Source of the DNA: Lacrimispora indolis DSM 755 | Lineage (GTDB): Bacteria > Bacillota > Clostridia > Lachnospirales > Lachnospiraceae | DNA length: 64,000 nucleotides | Direction of reading: 5' to 3' | Assembly: GCF_000526995.1 (NCBI RefSeq) | Contig: NZ_AZUI01000001.1 | Location: 2,294,001-2,358,000 of the forward strand | Shown here: in pieces, positions 27,688-36,213 of the stretch | Numbering within the stretch: position 1 is the first letter of the stretch | Layout: each line of letters opens with the position of its first letter | Translations under genes and position numbers: made by a program | The notes under the pieces: model-generated | The model's database searches: none | What the model saw: the letters and a program-made list of their open reading frames with translations, nothing else | What the model was told of the DNA's origin: nothing

Positions 27688-28998
27688 ATGAAAAAAAGAT
27701 TGGCTGTATTTACAGCACTTGCTATGGCAATGGGGACGCTTGCTGCTTGTGCAAACAAGGCGGAAGCACCTGTGCCGACTGAAACCACGTCTGCCGCGGC
27801 AAGCAGCGGGGCTTTAGAAACCACGGGAAGTCCAGGCACCGGAAAAGCTTCTAAAGAGGGCAGGCAGGAAATCACGTTCTGGCACTATATGTCGGAGGAT
27901 AAAGAAGGAAAATATGTGGTTCAGGCTGTGGAGGAGTTTAACAATTCTCAGGATGAGATTTATGTAACGGCCCAATATCTTCCAAGAGAAGAGCTTATGA
28001 AGCAGTATACCATCGGCGTCGTATCAGGGGAGCTGCCGGATTGCGGTATGGTGGACAATCCGGACCACAATTCATATGCTTCCATGGGAGTTTTTGAGGA
28101 CATAACCGACCTTTACAAGTCATGGCCAGAGGCGAATTTCATGGAAGGTTCCATTAATTCCTGTTATTACGAGGGGAAACTCTACGGTCTTCCATGGGGG
28201 AACAACTGTCTGGGGCTTTTTTATAACAGAGAGATGTTAAAGGCCGCAGGCGTAGAGGTGCCGGCTACATGGTCAGAATTGGAAGCGGCCTGCGAAAAGC
28301 TGACAACGGATAAGGTAAAAGGGCTGGCGATCTCAGCCATCGGAAATGAGGAAGGCACCTTCCAGTATATGCCGTGGCTCTTGTCTTCCGGCGGAAGTGT
28401 TACAGACCTTACTTCAGAAGGTTCCAGGAAATCCATGACATTTTTACAGGGCCTGATCGAAAAGGGTTACATAAGCAGAGAGTGTGTGAACTGGACCCAG
28501 GCAGATGCGGAGAAGCAGTTTGCATCAGGCCAGGCAGCGATGATGATCAACGGACCGTGGCAGTTTTCCAGTCTGGAACAGGATGCCCCCGGACTTGATT
28601 ACAGGGTATCAAAGGTTCCTAAAGCAGATGACGGTGTTTATGCCTCCGTGCTGGGAGGAGAAAATTTAGCCATCTGCAAGGATGCCAATGTAGAGGCATC
28701 CTGGAAGTTCCTGACCTGGATGTCAAGCAAAGAGAAATCTCAGGAAATCTGTAAGGCAATGGGCCGGTTTTCTCCAAGAGCTGACGTGGATATCCAGGTG
28801 ATGTTTGCCGATGATCCTTTAAATTCCGTATTTGCAGAAGTTATGCCGGATGCCCAGTCAAGAGGACCGTCACCGGACTGGCCGGAAATGTCTGCAGCGA
28901 TTTATACGGCCCAGCAGGAAGTCTTTACCGGTCAGAAGGATGTGGATACGGCAATGGCTGATGCCCAGGCAAAAATTGATAAAATAAAGGCTCAGTAA
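27688..28998 (+). CDS. Sugar-binding lipoprotein, family 1 (alpha-xyloside locus)
   Basis: The 436-residue protein has a lipoprotein signal with Cys in LGTLAAC near residue 20, a Thr/Ser/Ala linker and a family 1 solute-binding fold (ITFWHYMSEDKEGK, FASGQAAMMINGPWQFSS). It should bind an oligosaccharide outside the cell and feed the permeases at 29093 and 30036. ACAGGAGGGG precedes the ATG. A hairpin with T run at 29013 separates it from the permeases and would raise its level relative to them. The neighbouring GH31 enzymes suggest alpha-xylose- or alpha-glucose-containing ligands. Confidence 0.92.
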   Translation: MKKRLAVFTALAMAMGTLAACANKAEAPVPTETTSAAASSGALETTGSPGTGKASKEGRQEITFWHYMSEDKEGKYVVQAVEEFNNSQDEIYVTAQYLPREELMKQYTIGVVSGELPDCGMVDNPDHNSYASMGVFEDITDLYKSWPEANFMEGSINSCYYEGKLYGLPWGNNCLGLFYNREMLKAAGVEVPATWSELEAACEKLTTDKVKGLAISAIGNEEGTFQYMPWLLSSGGSVTDLTSEGSRKSMTFLQGLIEKGYISRECVNWTQADAEKQFASGQAAMMINGPWQFSSLEQDAPGLDYRVSKVPKADDGVYASVLGGENLAICKDANVEASWKFLTWMSSKEKSQEICKAMGRFSPRADVDIQVMFADDPLNSVFAEVMPDAQSRGPSPDWPEMSAAIYTAQQEVFTGQKDVDTAMADAQAKIDKIKAQ

Positions 28999-29012
28999 GA
29001 CATAAGCGGAAT

Positions 29013-29060
29013 GGTCTCATCCCATGTACAATGCTCCATTGTGATGTGGTGAGACCTTTT
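29013..29060 (+). terminator. Intra-operon attenuating terminator
   Basis: A long imperfect stem beginning GGTCTCA (29013) and ending TGAGACC (to 29056), then TTTT. Its place between binding protein and permease genes fits partial termination that favours the binding protein. Confidence 0.7.
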
Positions 29061-29092
29061 CTACATAAAAGTAAGGGAAGGAGAAGTCGCGG

Positions 29093-29992
29093 ATGAAATT
29101 GACCAGAAGGGAGAGACAGGAGCTGCTGTTTGGATACTGCCTGATATTGCCTGCTGTTATTTACATGCTGATTTTTATCGGGTATCCCATTGTTTATAAC
29201 TGGATCATCAGTTTTCAGGATGTGACTGCAAAAACCTTGGGAAGTAAAATGAGGGAATTTATTGGTCTTAAAAATTATAAGGCCGTTTTTGCAGAAGCAA
29301 CATTCCGGCAATCATTATTGCACACACTGGTCTATACGGTTGGCTGCCTGGTGATACAATTTTCATTTGGTTTTCTGTTTGCTGTTTTTTTTGCCAGGAA
29401 GTTTACGCTTTCAAAATATATCAGAGGATTTATCGTGATCAGCTGGATGCTTCCGGTTACAGTCACAGCCCTGGTCTTTAAGTTCATGTTTGCAGAGGGG
29501 AACGGCATCATCAATAAGGTTTTGATGAGCCTGCATATCATTAAAAGGCCCATTGGATGGCTTCTTAGGGGGAATACTGCAATGCTTGGACTGATCATTG
29601 CCAATTCATGGGTGGGGATTCCTTTCAACATGCTTTTGCTCACTACGGGGCTTAATAATATTCCCGGGGATATTTATGAGGCAGCGTCCATTGACGGGGC
29701 CAGCGGGATCCAGAGGTTTTTTCGGATAACCATACCGCTGTTAAAGCCTACCATCATGTCGGTTCTGGTCCTGGGATTTGTGCTGACCTTTAAAGTATTT
29801 GACCTGGTATATGTGATGACCGGCGGAGGACCTGTCACAGCGACAGAGGTTTTGTCTACTTATTCCTATAAACTGTCCTTTCAGCTGTTTCACTTTGGGG
29901 AAGGCGCTGCTGTTGCCAATGTGCTGTTCCTTTGCCTGTTCCTTGTTGCGCTGGTTTATTTAAGAACCATTTCCAGGGAAGAAGTTATGTAA
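29093..29992 (+). CDS. Sugar ABC transporter permease, MalF type
   Basis: The 299-residue protein has six membrane segments, starting at about residues 12-35, and the EAA loop EAASIDGASGIQRFFRITIP near residue 200. GGAAGGAG precedes the ATG. It pairs with the permease at 30036. No dedicated ATPase gene is present, so a shared MsmK-like ATPase is likely. Confidence 0.92.
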   Translation: MKLTRRERQELLFGYCLILPAVIYMLIFIGYPIVYNWIISFQDVTAKTLGSKMREFIGLKNYKAVFAEATFRQSLLHTLVYTVGCLVIQFSFGFLFAVFFARKFTLSKYIRGFIVISWMLPVTVTALVFKFMFAEGNGIINKVLMSLHIIKRPIGWLLRGNTAMLGLIIANSWVGIPFNMLLLTTGLNNIPGDIYEAASIDGASGIQRFFRITIPLLKPTIMSVLVLGFVLTFKVFDLVYVMTGGGPVTATEVLSTYSYKLSFQLFHFGEGAAVANVLFLCLFLVALVYLRTISREEVM

Positions 29993-30035
29993 ATTAAATA
30001 AACGTGTAAAACCGCGCAGAAAGGAGAGAAACGTA

Positions 30036-30872
30036 TTGAAGAAAATCCATGTTACATATAAGCAGAAGAATATACTTTTATGCCTGACGGCCATATTGAT
30101 CGCCTGCGTATTTTTATTTCCCCTTTACTGGATCGTTGTGAATTCCTTTAAGCTGGACAGTGAAATCTTTGCAGGCACTCCCACCTTGTGGCCCAGGGAA
30201 TTTACCTTAAGGGCTTATGAGGATCAGCTGGGGAATCTGCAGACAACAATGAAAAATTCCGTGATCATTGCCTGCGGTTCCATGATATTGTCCCTGTGCC
30301 TTGCGGTGCCCGCCGCATATGGTCTGGCCAGGTTCCGGGTAAAAGGGATGAAATTATTTGTTCTGGTGTTTTTGCTCACACAGATGCTGCCTGCCTCCCT
30401 GGTTCTTACTCCGTTATTTTTGATCTTTTCAAAGCTTGGGATATTAAATTCCTATTTAGCTCCCATATTGTCCACTGCTACCATATCCATACCGTTTATC
30501 GTGCTGATGCTCCGCCCTGGTTTTTTAAGCATTCCGGCGGAGTTGGAGGATGCTGCTAAAATCGATGGCTGCAGCGGGGCCGGTGCTTTTTTTCGCATAG
30601 CGATCCCTATTTCCAAACCAACTGTGATTACGGCGGCATGCTTCAGCTTTGTTTTTGCATGGAACGATCTGGCATACTCCATGACCTTTAATACAAAGGA
30701 AACCATGCGGCCCATGACATCGGCCATCTATACGTTTATGAACCAGTATGGCACAAAGTGGAACAGCATTATGGCATATGGAGTGCTTCTTATTTTGCCA
30801 AGCTGCCTGATTTTTGTCACCATGCAGAGATATATTGTAGAGGGCATGACAAGCGGTTCCGTAAAGGGATAG
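30036..30872 (+). CDS. Sugar ABC transporter permease, MalG type
   Basis: The 278-residue protein starts with TTG at 30036, nine bases after GGAG in AAGGAGAG; no in-frame ATG lies nearby, so the rare start is likely. It has six membrane segments and the loop EDAAKIDGCSGAGAFFRIAI. It is the heterodimer partner of the 29093 permease and is followed after 23 bases by the first GH31 gene. Confidence 0.9.
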   Translation: MKKIHVTYKQKNILLCLTAILIACVFLFPLYWIVVNSFKLDSEIFAGTPTLWPREFTLRAYEDQLGNLQTTMKNSVIIACGSMILSLCLAVPAAYGLARFRVKGMKLFVLVFLLTQMLPASLVLTPLFLIFSKLGILNSYLAPILSTATISIPFIVLMLRPGFLSIPAELEDAAKIDGCSGAGAFFRIAIPISKPTVITAACFSFVFAWNDLAYSMTFNTKETMRPMTSAIYTFMNQYGTKWNSIMAYGVLLILPSCLIFVTMQRYIVEGMTSGSVKG

Positions 30873-30895
30873 CTGATTAAAAGGAGAAAAAGAAA

Positions 30896-32890
30896 ATGAA
30901 TGTTTTCAGAAAAGAAAATAACTGCCTGAAATACCATTACGATGCGGAAGAGCTTTGGATCGAGCCATGGGGAGATAACAGCTTTCGCGTGAGAGCCACG
31001 AAAATGGCTGAAATGCCAAAAGAAAACTGGGCATTGTCCGTAGAAACAGAGGCCATCATGCCTGAGATCAAAATAGAAAAGGACTATGCCGGCATTAAGA
31101 ACGGAAAAATTGAGGCCAGAATCTCCCGGTATGGAAAATTGACTTTTTACAATCAGAGAGGCGAGGTGCTGCTTGACGAATATTTAAGGAACCGGCTGGA
31201 TGTGTTTGCCGGCTACTGCAGTGCCCTGGAGGTAGAGGCAAGAGAATTAAAACCCATTCCCGGAGGAGATTATCATTTATCCATGCGTTTTGTATCCGAG
31301 CCGGAAGAAAAAATATACGGCATGGGCCAGTATCAACAGCCTTATCTGAATTTGAAAGGCACGGACTTAGAGCTGGCACAGCGAAACTCCCAGGCAAGTG
31401 TGCCCTTTGCCATATCCTCTCTGGGTTATGGCTTCCTTTGGAACAATCCGGCAGTGGGAAGAGCCATTTTCGGCAAAAATATCACAACCTGGGAAGCCTA
31501 TTCTGCCAAGGGGCTGGATTACTGGATCACGGCGGAGGATACACCTGCAAAAATAGAAGAGTCCTATGCAAAAGTTACGGGGACGGTTCCCATGATGCCG
31601 GATTATGCCATGGGGTTCTGGCAGTGCAAGCTGCGATATCAGACCCAGGATGAGCTTTTGGAGGTTGCAAGGGAGTATAAAAGGAGAGAGCTTCCCATAT
31701 CCGTGATCGTGATTGATTATTTCCATTGGCCATTGCAGGGAGATTGGAAGTTCGATTTAAATTACTGGCCGGACCCGGATGCCATGATAAAGGAATTGGA
31801 GGAGATGGGGATCCGGCTTATGGTATCCATATGGCCCACCGTAGATTACCGCAGTGAAAACTTTCAGGAAATGAAAGAAAAGGGATACCTGATCCGGACG
31901 GACAAAGGATTCCGGATCGCAATGGATTTCCAGGGAAATACAGTCCATTTCGACGCCACGAATCCAAAGGCAAGGGAATTTGTGTGGGAAAAGGCAAAGA
32001 AAAACTATTTTGAAAAAGGTATCCGTATATTCTGGCTTGATGAAGCAGAACCGGAATACAGCGTTTACGATTTTGATAATTACCGTTATTATTTGGGGCC
32101 TAATGTGCAGATCGGAAATATTTATCCGGCAATGTATGCCAAGACCTTTTTTGATGGAATGAAAGCGGAGGGGCAGGAGAATATCATTAATCTGCTTCGC
32201 TGCGCATGGGCAGGTTCTCAGAAATACGGCGCTCTTGTCTGGTCCGGGGACATCCATTCCAGCTTTGGAAGCCTTAAGAATCAGCTGGCAGCAGGGCTTA
32301 ACATGGGGATCGCAGGAATTCCCTGGTGGACTACGGATATCGGCGGATTTCATGGAGGAAATCCAAAGGATCCGGCGTTTCAGGAACTTTTGATCCGCTG
32401 GTTTGAATACGGTACGTTTTGTCCGGTTATGCGTCTTCACGGCTACCGGGAGCCATTAAAAGAGCCAATGGGAACAAAAGGCGGTGCTGCTTGTGTTTCC
32501 GGCGCTGATAATGAGGTATGGTCTTTCGGGGAGGAAGCCTATGAGATCTGCAGGACGTATTTGCAGTTAAGGAATCGTATGAAACCATATATTGCGGAAT
32601 TGATGGAGGCAGCCCACCGGAAAGGCACTCCTGTCATGCGCCCTCTCTTTTATGATTTCCCGGAAGATCAACAGTCCTGGGAGGTGGAAGATGAGTATCT
32701 GTTTGGCCCGGATGTTCTTGTAGCTCCCATCCTTTATGCAGATATGAGAAATAGAAAGGTGTATCTGCCAAAGGGGAGTATATGGAAGGACTATTGGACG
32801 GGAGAAACAATGGAAGGCGGCAGAACAATCGAAGCTGATGCTCCTCTTCACAGGCTTCCGGTATTTACAAGAAATAACCGCAGTTTTTAA
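30896..32890 (+). CDS. Glycoside hydrolase family 31, alpha-xylosidase/alpha-glucosidase
   Basis: The 664-residue enzyme has the GH31 barrel with nucleophile Asp382 in FWLDEAEPE and acid/base Asp452 in VWSGDIHSS. Upstream is the N-terminal beta-sandwich (EEKIYGMGQYQQPY) and downstream the C-terminal beta domain (FGPDVLVAPILY). It lacks a signal peptide, so it works on imported substrate. GH31 enzymes release alpha-linked xylose or glucose from the non-reducing end. It differs strongly from the second GH31 at 32956, so the two probably cut different linkages. AAAGGAG precedes the ATG. Confidence 0.9.
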   Translation: MNVFRKENNCLKYHYDAEELWIEPWGDNSFRVRATKMAEMPKENWALSVETEAIMPEIKIEKDYAGIKNGKIEARISRYGKLTFYNQRGEVLLDEYLRNRLDVFAGYCSALEVEARELKPIPGGDYHLSMRFVSEPEEKIYGMGQYQQPYLNLKGTDLELAQRNSQASVPFAISSLGYGFLWNNPAVGRAIFGKNITTWEAYSAKGLDYWITAEDTPAKIEESYAKVTGTVPMMPDYAMGFWQCKLRYQTQDELLEVAREYKRRELPISVIVIDYFHWPLQGDWKFDLNYWPDPDAMIKELEEMGIRLMVSIWPTVDYRSENFQEMKEKGYLIRTDKGFRIAMDFQGNTVHFDATNPKAREFVWEKAKKNYFEKGIRIFWLDEAEPEYSVYDFDNYRYYLGPNVQIGNIYPAMYAKTFFDGMKAEGQENIINLLRCAWAGSQKYGALVWSGDIHSSFGSLKNQLAAGLNMGIAGIPWWTTDIGGFHGGNPKDPAFQELLIRWFEYGTFCPVMRLHGYREPLKEPMGTKGGAACVSGADNEVWSFGEEAYEICRTYLQLRNRMKPYIAELMEAAHRKGTPVMRPLFYDFPEDQQSWEVEDEYLFGPDVLVAPILYADMRNRKVYLPKGSIWKDYWTGETMEGGRTIEADAPLHRLPVFTRNNRSF

Positions 32891-32902
32891 CCGAATCAAG
32901 TG

Positions 32903-32923
32903 GCGAAGCGGATTGCGAATATC
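32903..32923 (+). repeat. 21-bp dispersed repeat, copy 1
   Basis: The 21 bases at 32903-32923 (beginning GCGAAGCGGATTG) recur exactly at 36104-36124, both between genes. Further TTGAC follows each copy at the same offset. Confidence 0.7.
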
Positions 32924-32955
32924 CGCTTGACCGGGCAGGAAAAGGGGGATAAGAA

Positions 32956-35262
32956 GTGAAGTTTACAAATGGCTACTGGCGGATCAGGGAAGAAATAGAT
33001 CCGGTCTATGCAGTGGAATGTTATGAGTGGGAACGGAATTGTGATCAGCTGACAGTATATGCTGCAACAAAGCATATGGGGGACCGTGGGGATACCCTGA
33101 ATCAGCCGCTGCTCACCGTGACGTTTTCAAGTCCCATGGAAAATGTCATTAAAGTATCTGCCGTGCATTTTAAGGGAGCAGCTTATAAAGGACCCCATTA
33201 TGAGGTGGCGGAACAAAAGGGTGATTTTATATCCATAACTGAGGATAATGAAAAAATCACATATACATCAGGAAGAACCAGTGCAGTCATATATAAATCT
33301 GCAAACGGCTGGAAGGTGGAATTCAAAGAAGGAGACCGGCTGCTGACGGAAAGCGGTTACCGCAATTTTGCTTATATGCAGAACCGGGAGACAAAGAAGA
33401 ACTACATGGTGGAACAGCTGCTTCTGGATGTGGGAGAATATGTTTACGGCCTGGGAGAACGGTATACTCCGTTTATTAAGAACGGCCAGACAGTTGAAAT
33501 CTGGAATGAGGATGGAGGAACGGCTTCGGAACAAACTTATAAAAACGTTCCCTTTTATATCACCAATAAAGGCTATGGGTTGTTTGTGGGACATCCTGGA
33601 GACGTGCATTTTGAAGTGGGAAGCGAGAAGGTAGAACGGGTGCAGTTCAGTGTACAGACAGAGAGACTGGATTATTATATTCTCAATGGACAGACGCCTA
33701 AGGGAACCGTGCAGCTGTATACGGAGCTTACGGGAAAACCGGCATTGCCCCCGGCCTGGTCATTCGGACTGTGGCTGACAACATCTTTTACAACAAGCTA
33801 TGATGAAGCAACCGTCACCGGCTTTATCCAGGGCATGGCAGACAGGGATATCCCTCTTCATACTTTCCATTTTGACTGCTTCTGGATGAAAGGGTATGAA
33901 TGGTGCAGCTTTGAGTGGGATAAGGATACATTCCCTGATCCGGAAGGAATGTTAAGGCGTTTCAAAGAGCGGGGGCTGCATATCTGCGTCTGGATCAACA
34001 GCTATATCGCCCAGAAATCAGTATTATTTGAGGAAGGGCTGGAAAAGGGATATTTCGTAAAAACCCTTGATGATGATATATGGCAGTGTGACCGGTGGCA
34101 GGCAGGTATGGCTTTAATCGATTTTACCAACCCAAGGGCCTGCAAATGGTATCAGGATAAGCTGGAAAGGCTCATTGACATGGGTGTGGACTGCTTTAAA
34201 ACTGATTTTGGGGAAAGGATACCGGTTACGGGCGTGAAATATTACGATGGTTCAGATACGGTTAAAATGCATAATTATTATACCTATCTTTATAATAAGA
34301 CTGTTTTTGAACTTCTGGAAAGAAAGCTGGGAAAAGATAAGGCTCTGGTTTTTGCAAGATCAACGGCAGCAGGAGGACAGAAGTTTCCTGTTCACTGGGG
34401 CGGTGACTGCACCGCCACCTATCCGTCCATGGCAGAAGATTTAAGGGGAGGCTTGTCCTTATCTCTTGGAGGATATGGCTATTGGAGCCATGATATCGGC
34501 GGGTTTGAACAAACTGCTTCCGCTGACGTATATAAGCGGTGGTGTGCGTTTGGCCTTTTAAGTTCTCACAGCAGACTGCATGGTTCCTCATCTTACCGGG
34601 TTCCGTGGCTGTTTGATGAAGAGGCCAGTGATGTATTGAGGAGGTTTGTAAAGCTGAAGTGTTCCCTGATGCCTTATCTTTACAGCCAGGCAGTAAAAGC
34701 GCATAAAGAAGGAATCCCGATGATGCGCCCCATGTTTCTTGAGTTTCCGGAAGACCTCACATGTGAAACCCTGGATAAGCAGTATATGCTGGGGGATTCC
34801 CTGCTGGTGGCGCCGGTGTTGAAAGGAAATGGAGAAGTTTCCTATTATTTGCCGGAAGGAACATGGACCAATTATCTGACAGGAGAGGTGAAAGCAGGAG
34901 GAAAATGGCATAAGGAAATCTTTGACTATTTCCATCTTCCCCTCATGGTAAGGGAAAACACGGTTTTGGCAGCAGGAAATTGTGAAGAAAAGCCGGATTA
35001 TGATTATACGGATGGGACATTATTAAAGCTGTTTCAGATCAGGGAAGGGGCTGAGTTCCAAACGGTAATACCAGATGAGAATGGCAGGGAAGCCATAAAG
35101 GTGGAGGTTTTAAAAAAGACTGAAAGGATTTCGGTCAACGTTAACGGCGGAAGAGGCTGGAAAATAGAAGTGCCCGGATATCCGGAGGCAAAGATACGAT
35201 ACCATGAGAATGGCGCGGAAATCATTTTACAGGGTTCGCCCGACCGCGATGTAAAAAACTGA
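32956..35262 (+). CDS. yicI: Alpha-xylosidase, GH31, YicI-like
   Basis: The 768-residue protein is nearly the length of E. coli YicI (772). The nucleophile motif CFKTDFGERIP places Asp417, and the acid/base motif HWGGDCTATYPSMAEDLRGG places Asp484, both within two residues of the YicI positions. The YicI-type N-terminal sandwich (YVYGLGERYTPFIKNGQ) and two C-terminal beta domains are present. The enzyme releases alpha-1,6-linked xylose, for example from isoprimeverose or xyloglucan fragments. The start is GTG with AAAGGGGGA upstream. It ends the operon; a terminator follows at 35306. Confidence 0.93.
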   Translation: MKFTNGYWRIREEIDPVYAVECYEWERNCDQLTVYAATKHMGDRGDTLNQPLLTVTFSSPMENVIKVSAVHFKGAAYKGPHYEVAEQKGDFISITEDNEKITYTSGRTSAVIYKSANGWKVEFKEGDRLLTESGYRNFAYMQNRETKKNYMVEQLLLDVGEYVYGLGERYTPFIKNGQTVEIWNEDGGTASEQTYKNVPFYITNKGYGLFVGHPGDVHFEVGSEKVERVQFSVQTERLDYYILNGQTPKGTVQLYTELTGKPALPPAWSFGLWLTTSFTTSYDEATVTGFIQGMADRDIPLHTFHFDCFWMKGYEWCSFEWDKDTFPDPEGMLRRFKERGLHICVWINSYIAQKSVLFEEGLEKGYFVKTLDDDIWQCDRWQAGMALIDFTNPRACKWYQDKLERLIDMGVDCFKTDFGERIPVTGVKYYDGSDTVKMHNYYTYLYNKTVFELLERKLGKDKALVFARSTAAGGQKFPVHWGGDCTATYPSMAEDLRGGLSLSLGGYGYWSHDIGGFEQTASADVYKRWCAFGLLSSHSRLHGSSSYRVPWLFDEEASDVLRRFVKLKCSLMPYLYSQAVKAHKEGIPMMRPMFLEFPEDLTCETLDKQYMLGDSLLVAPVLKGNGEVSYYLPEGTWTNYLTGEVKAGGKWHKEIFDYFHLPLMVRENTVLAAGNCEEKPDYDYTDGTLLKLFQIREGAEFQTVIPDENGREAIKVEVLKKTERISVNVNGGRGWKIEVPGYPEAKIRYHENGAEIILQGSPDRDVKN

Positions 35263-35305
35263 CTGAATCATTGTGAAACAATAAAAGCATTGCTTAAGGG
35301 AAATT

Positions 35306-35339
35306 AAAAAAGCCATCCCTGATTTGGGAAGGCTTTTTT
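35306..35339. terminator. Bidirectional terminator between convergent genes
   Basis: AAAAAAGCC (35306-35314) pairs with GGCTTTTTT (35331-35339), with an inner TCCC/GGGA stem. The A and T runs let it serve both the GH31 operon and the minus-strand gene that ends at 35341. Confidence 0.88.
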
Positions 35340-35340
35340 G

Positions 35341-35733
35341 TTATGCTTCTGTTTTCCAAAATCCATGGAGATTGCAGTAGGCGAAAGCGGTTTTTGGAGA
35401 ATCTCCTTTTTCCAGTGTAAAATACGCCACCGGCTCGCAGTCCGGGCTTAAAGGCACTCTGGTGATGCTTCCTGCCGTTGACTGTAAACAGACCCAGGCA
35501 ATGTTGTGATCCTCGGTCATGGGATGGAATGCGCTGCCCACCTTTACGGTCACATGATTTCCGTTTGTTTCAATGACCGGCACGTGTTTTTCTGCGGCCC
35601 CGTCTGAAGTATTGGGCTCCAATATTTCAAAAGGTTTTAAGCTGTCGGGAAGTGCGGCATTGGGCGTTCCGGTGATGGCTTCCAGAATGACGTTATGGTT
35701 TTTGTCGGTTAAAAATACGGGTTCGTTCTTCAT
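35341..35733 (-). CDS. Superoxide reductase (desulfoferrodoxin centre II type)
   Basis: The start is at 35733 because TTGGAGGA stands just upstream on the minus strand; in-frame ATGs further upstream lack one. The 130-residue protein has the iron-site motifs of superoxide reductase: Glu-Lys-His in EKHVPVIE, the His pair in FHPMTEDHNIAWV, and Cys plus His in YCNLHGFW. The short N-terminal desulforedoxin domain with its four cysteines (centre I) is absent: that region has no cysteine. The enzyme reduces superoxide to peroxide in anaerobes. It is monocistronic and convergent with the GH31 operon. Confidence 0.88.
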   Translation of the reverse strand: MKNEPVFLTDKNHNVILEAITGTPNAALPDSLKPFEILEPNTSDGAAEKHVPVIETNGNHVTVKVGSAFHPMTEDHNIAWVCLQSTAGSITRVPLSPDCEPVAYFTLEKGDSPKTAFAYCNLHGFWKTEA

Positions 35734-36213
35734 GGGAATCCTCCAATCATTAATTCTGCTTTTCTGTCTCATGTAAATATGGGATGAAGTATTATTGCGG
35801 GCACTGATGTAAAGCTGCTTCATTTCATTTATCAGAATTCCCAGATGGGGGATGAAACATTATGCCAAGTTATTCCAGCCTGTTACATGTTTTTCTAAAC
35901 TTTTAATATTTTCCGCGTCAATACAGATTAAAAGATTTCTAAATAATTACTAAATTTGCGAAAATTTATTAATTACTAAATATTTATGAAATTATGAATA
36001 TATATAAAGATGTGATAATATTTGATGTTCTGCCTTTTGTACTTTATAAATAACTTGTTTCCGTCCAGGCGAAGTATTTTCTGGAGTTTAACCTCATTAA
36101 GCAGCGAAGCGGATTGCGAATATCTGATTGACAGAATATAATTCACGGCGGTTGAAGTCAGTCCTTTGGCGTAGTATAATGGTTTTACTAAGAAGAGTCA
36201 GGAGCGGAATGAG
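35734..36213. other. Intergenic region, AT-rich, no gene seen
   Basis: This 480-base stretch lies between divergent genes and must hold both promoters. It is very AT-rich at about 35930-36010, where two similar segments containing AATTACTAAAT occur about 30 bases apart. It also holds the second copy of the 21-bp repeat at 36104. No convincing promoter pair or RNA was identified. Confidence 0.5.
36104..36124 (+). repeat. 21-bp dispersed repeat, copy 2
   Basis: Exact match to 32903-32923. The flanks differ apart from a shared TTGAC shortly after. Confidence 0.7.

Noticed and set aside
31757..32440. Minus-strand open frame of 227 codons
   Set aside because: Antisense to the catalytic region of the first GH31 enzyme.
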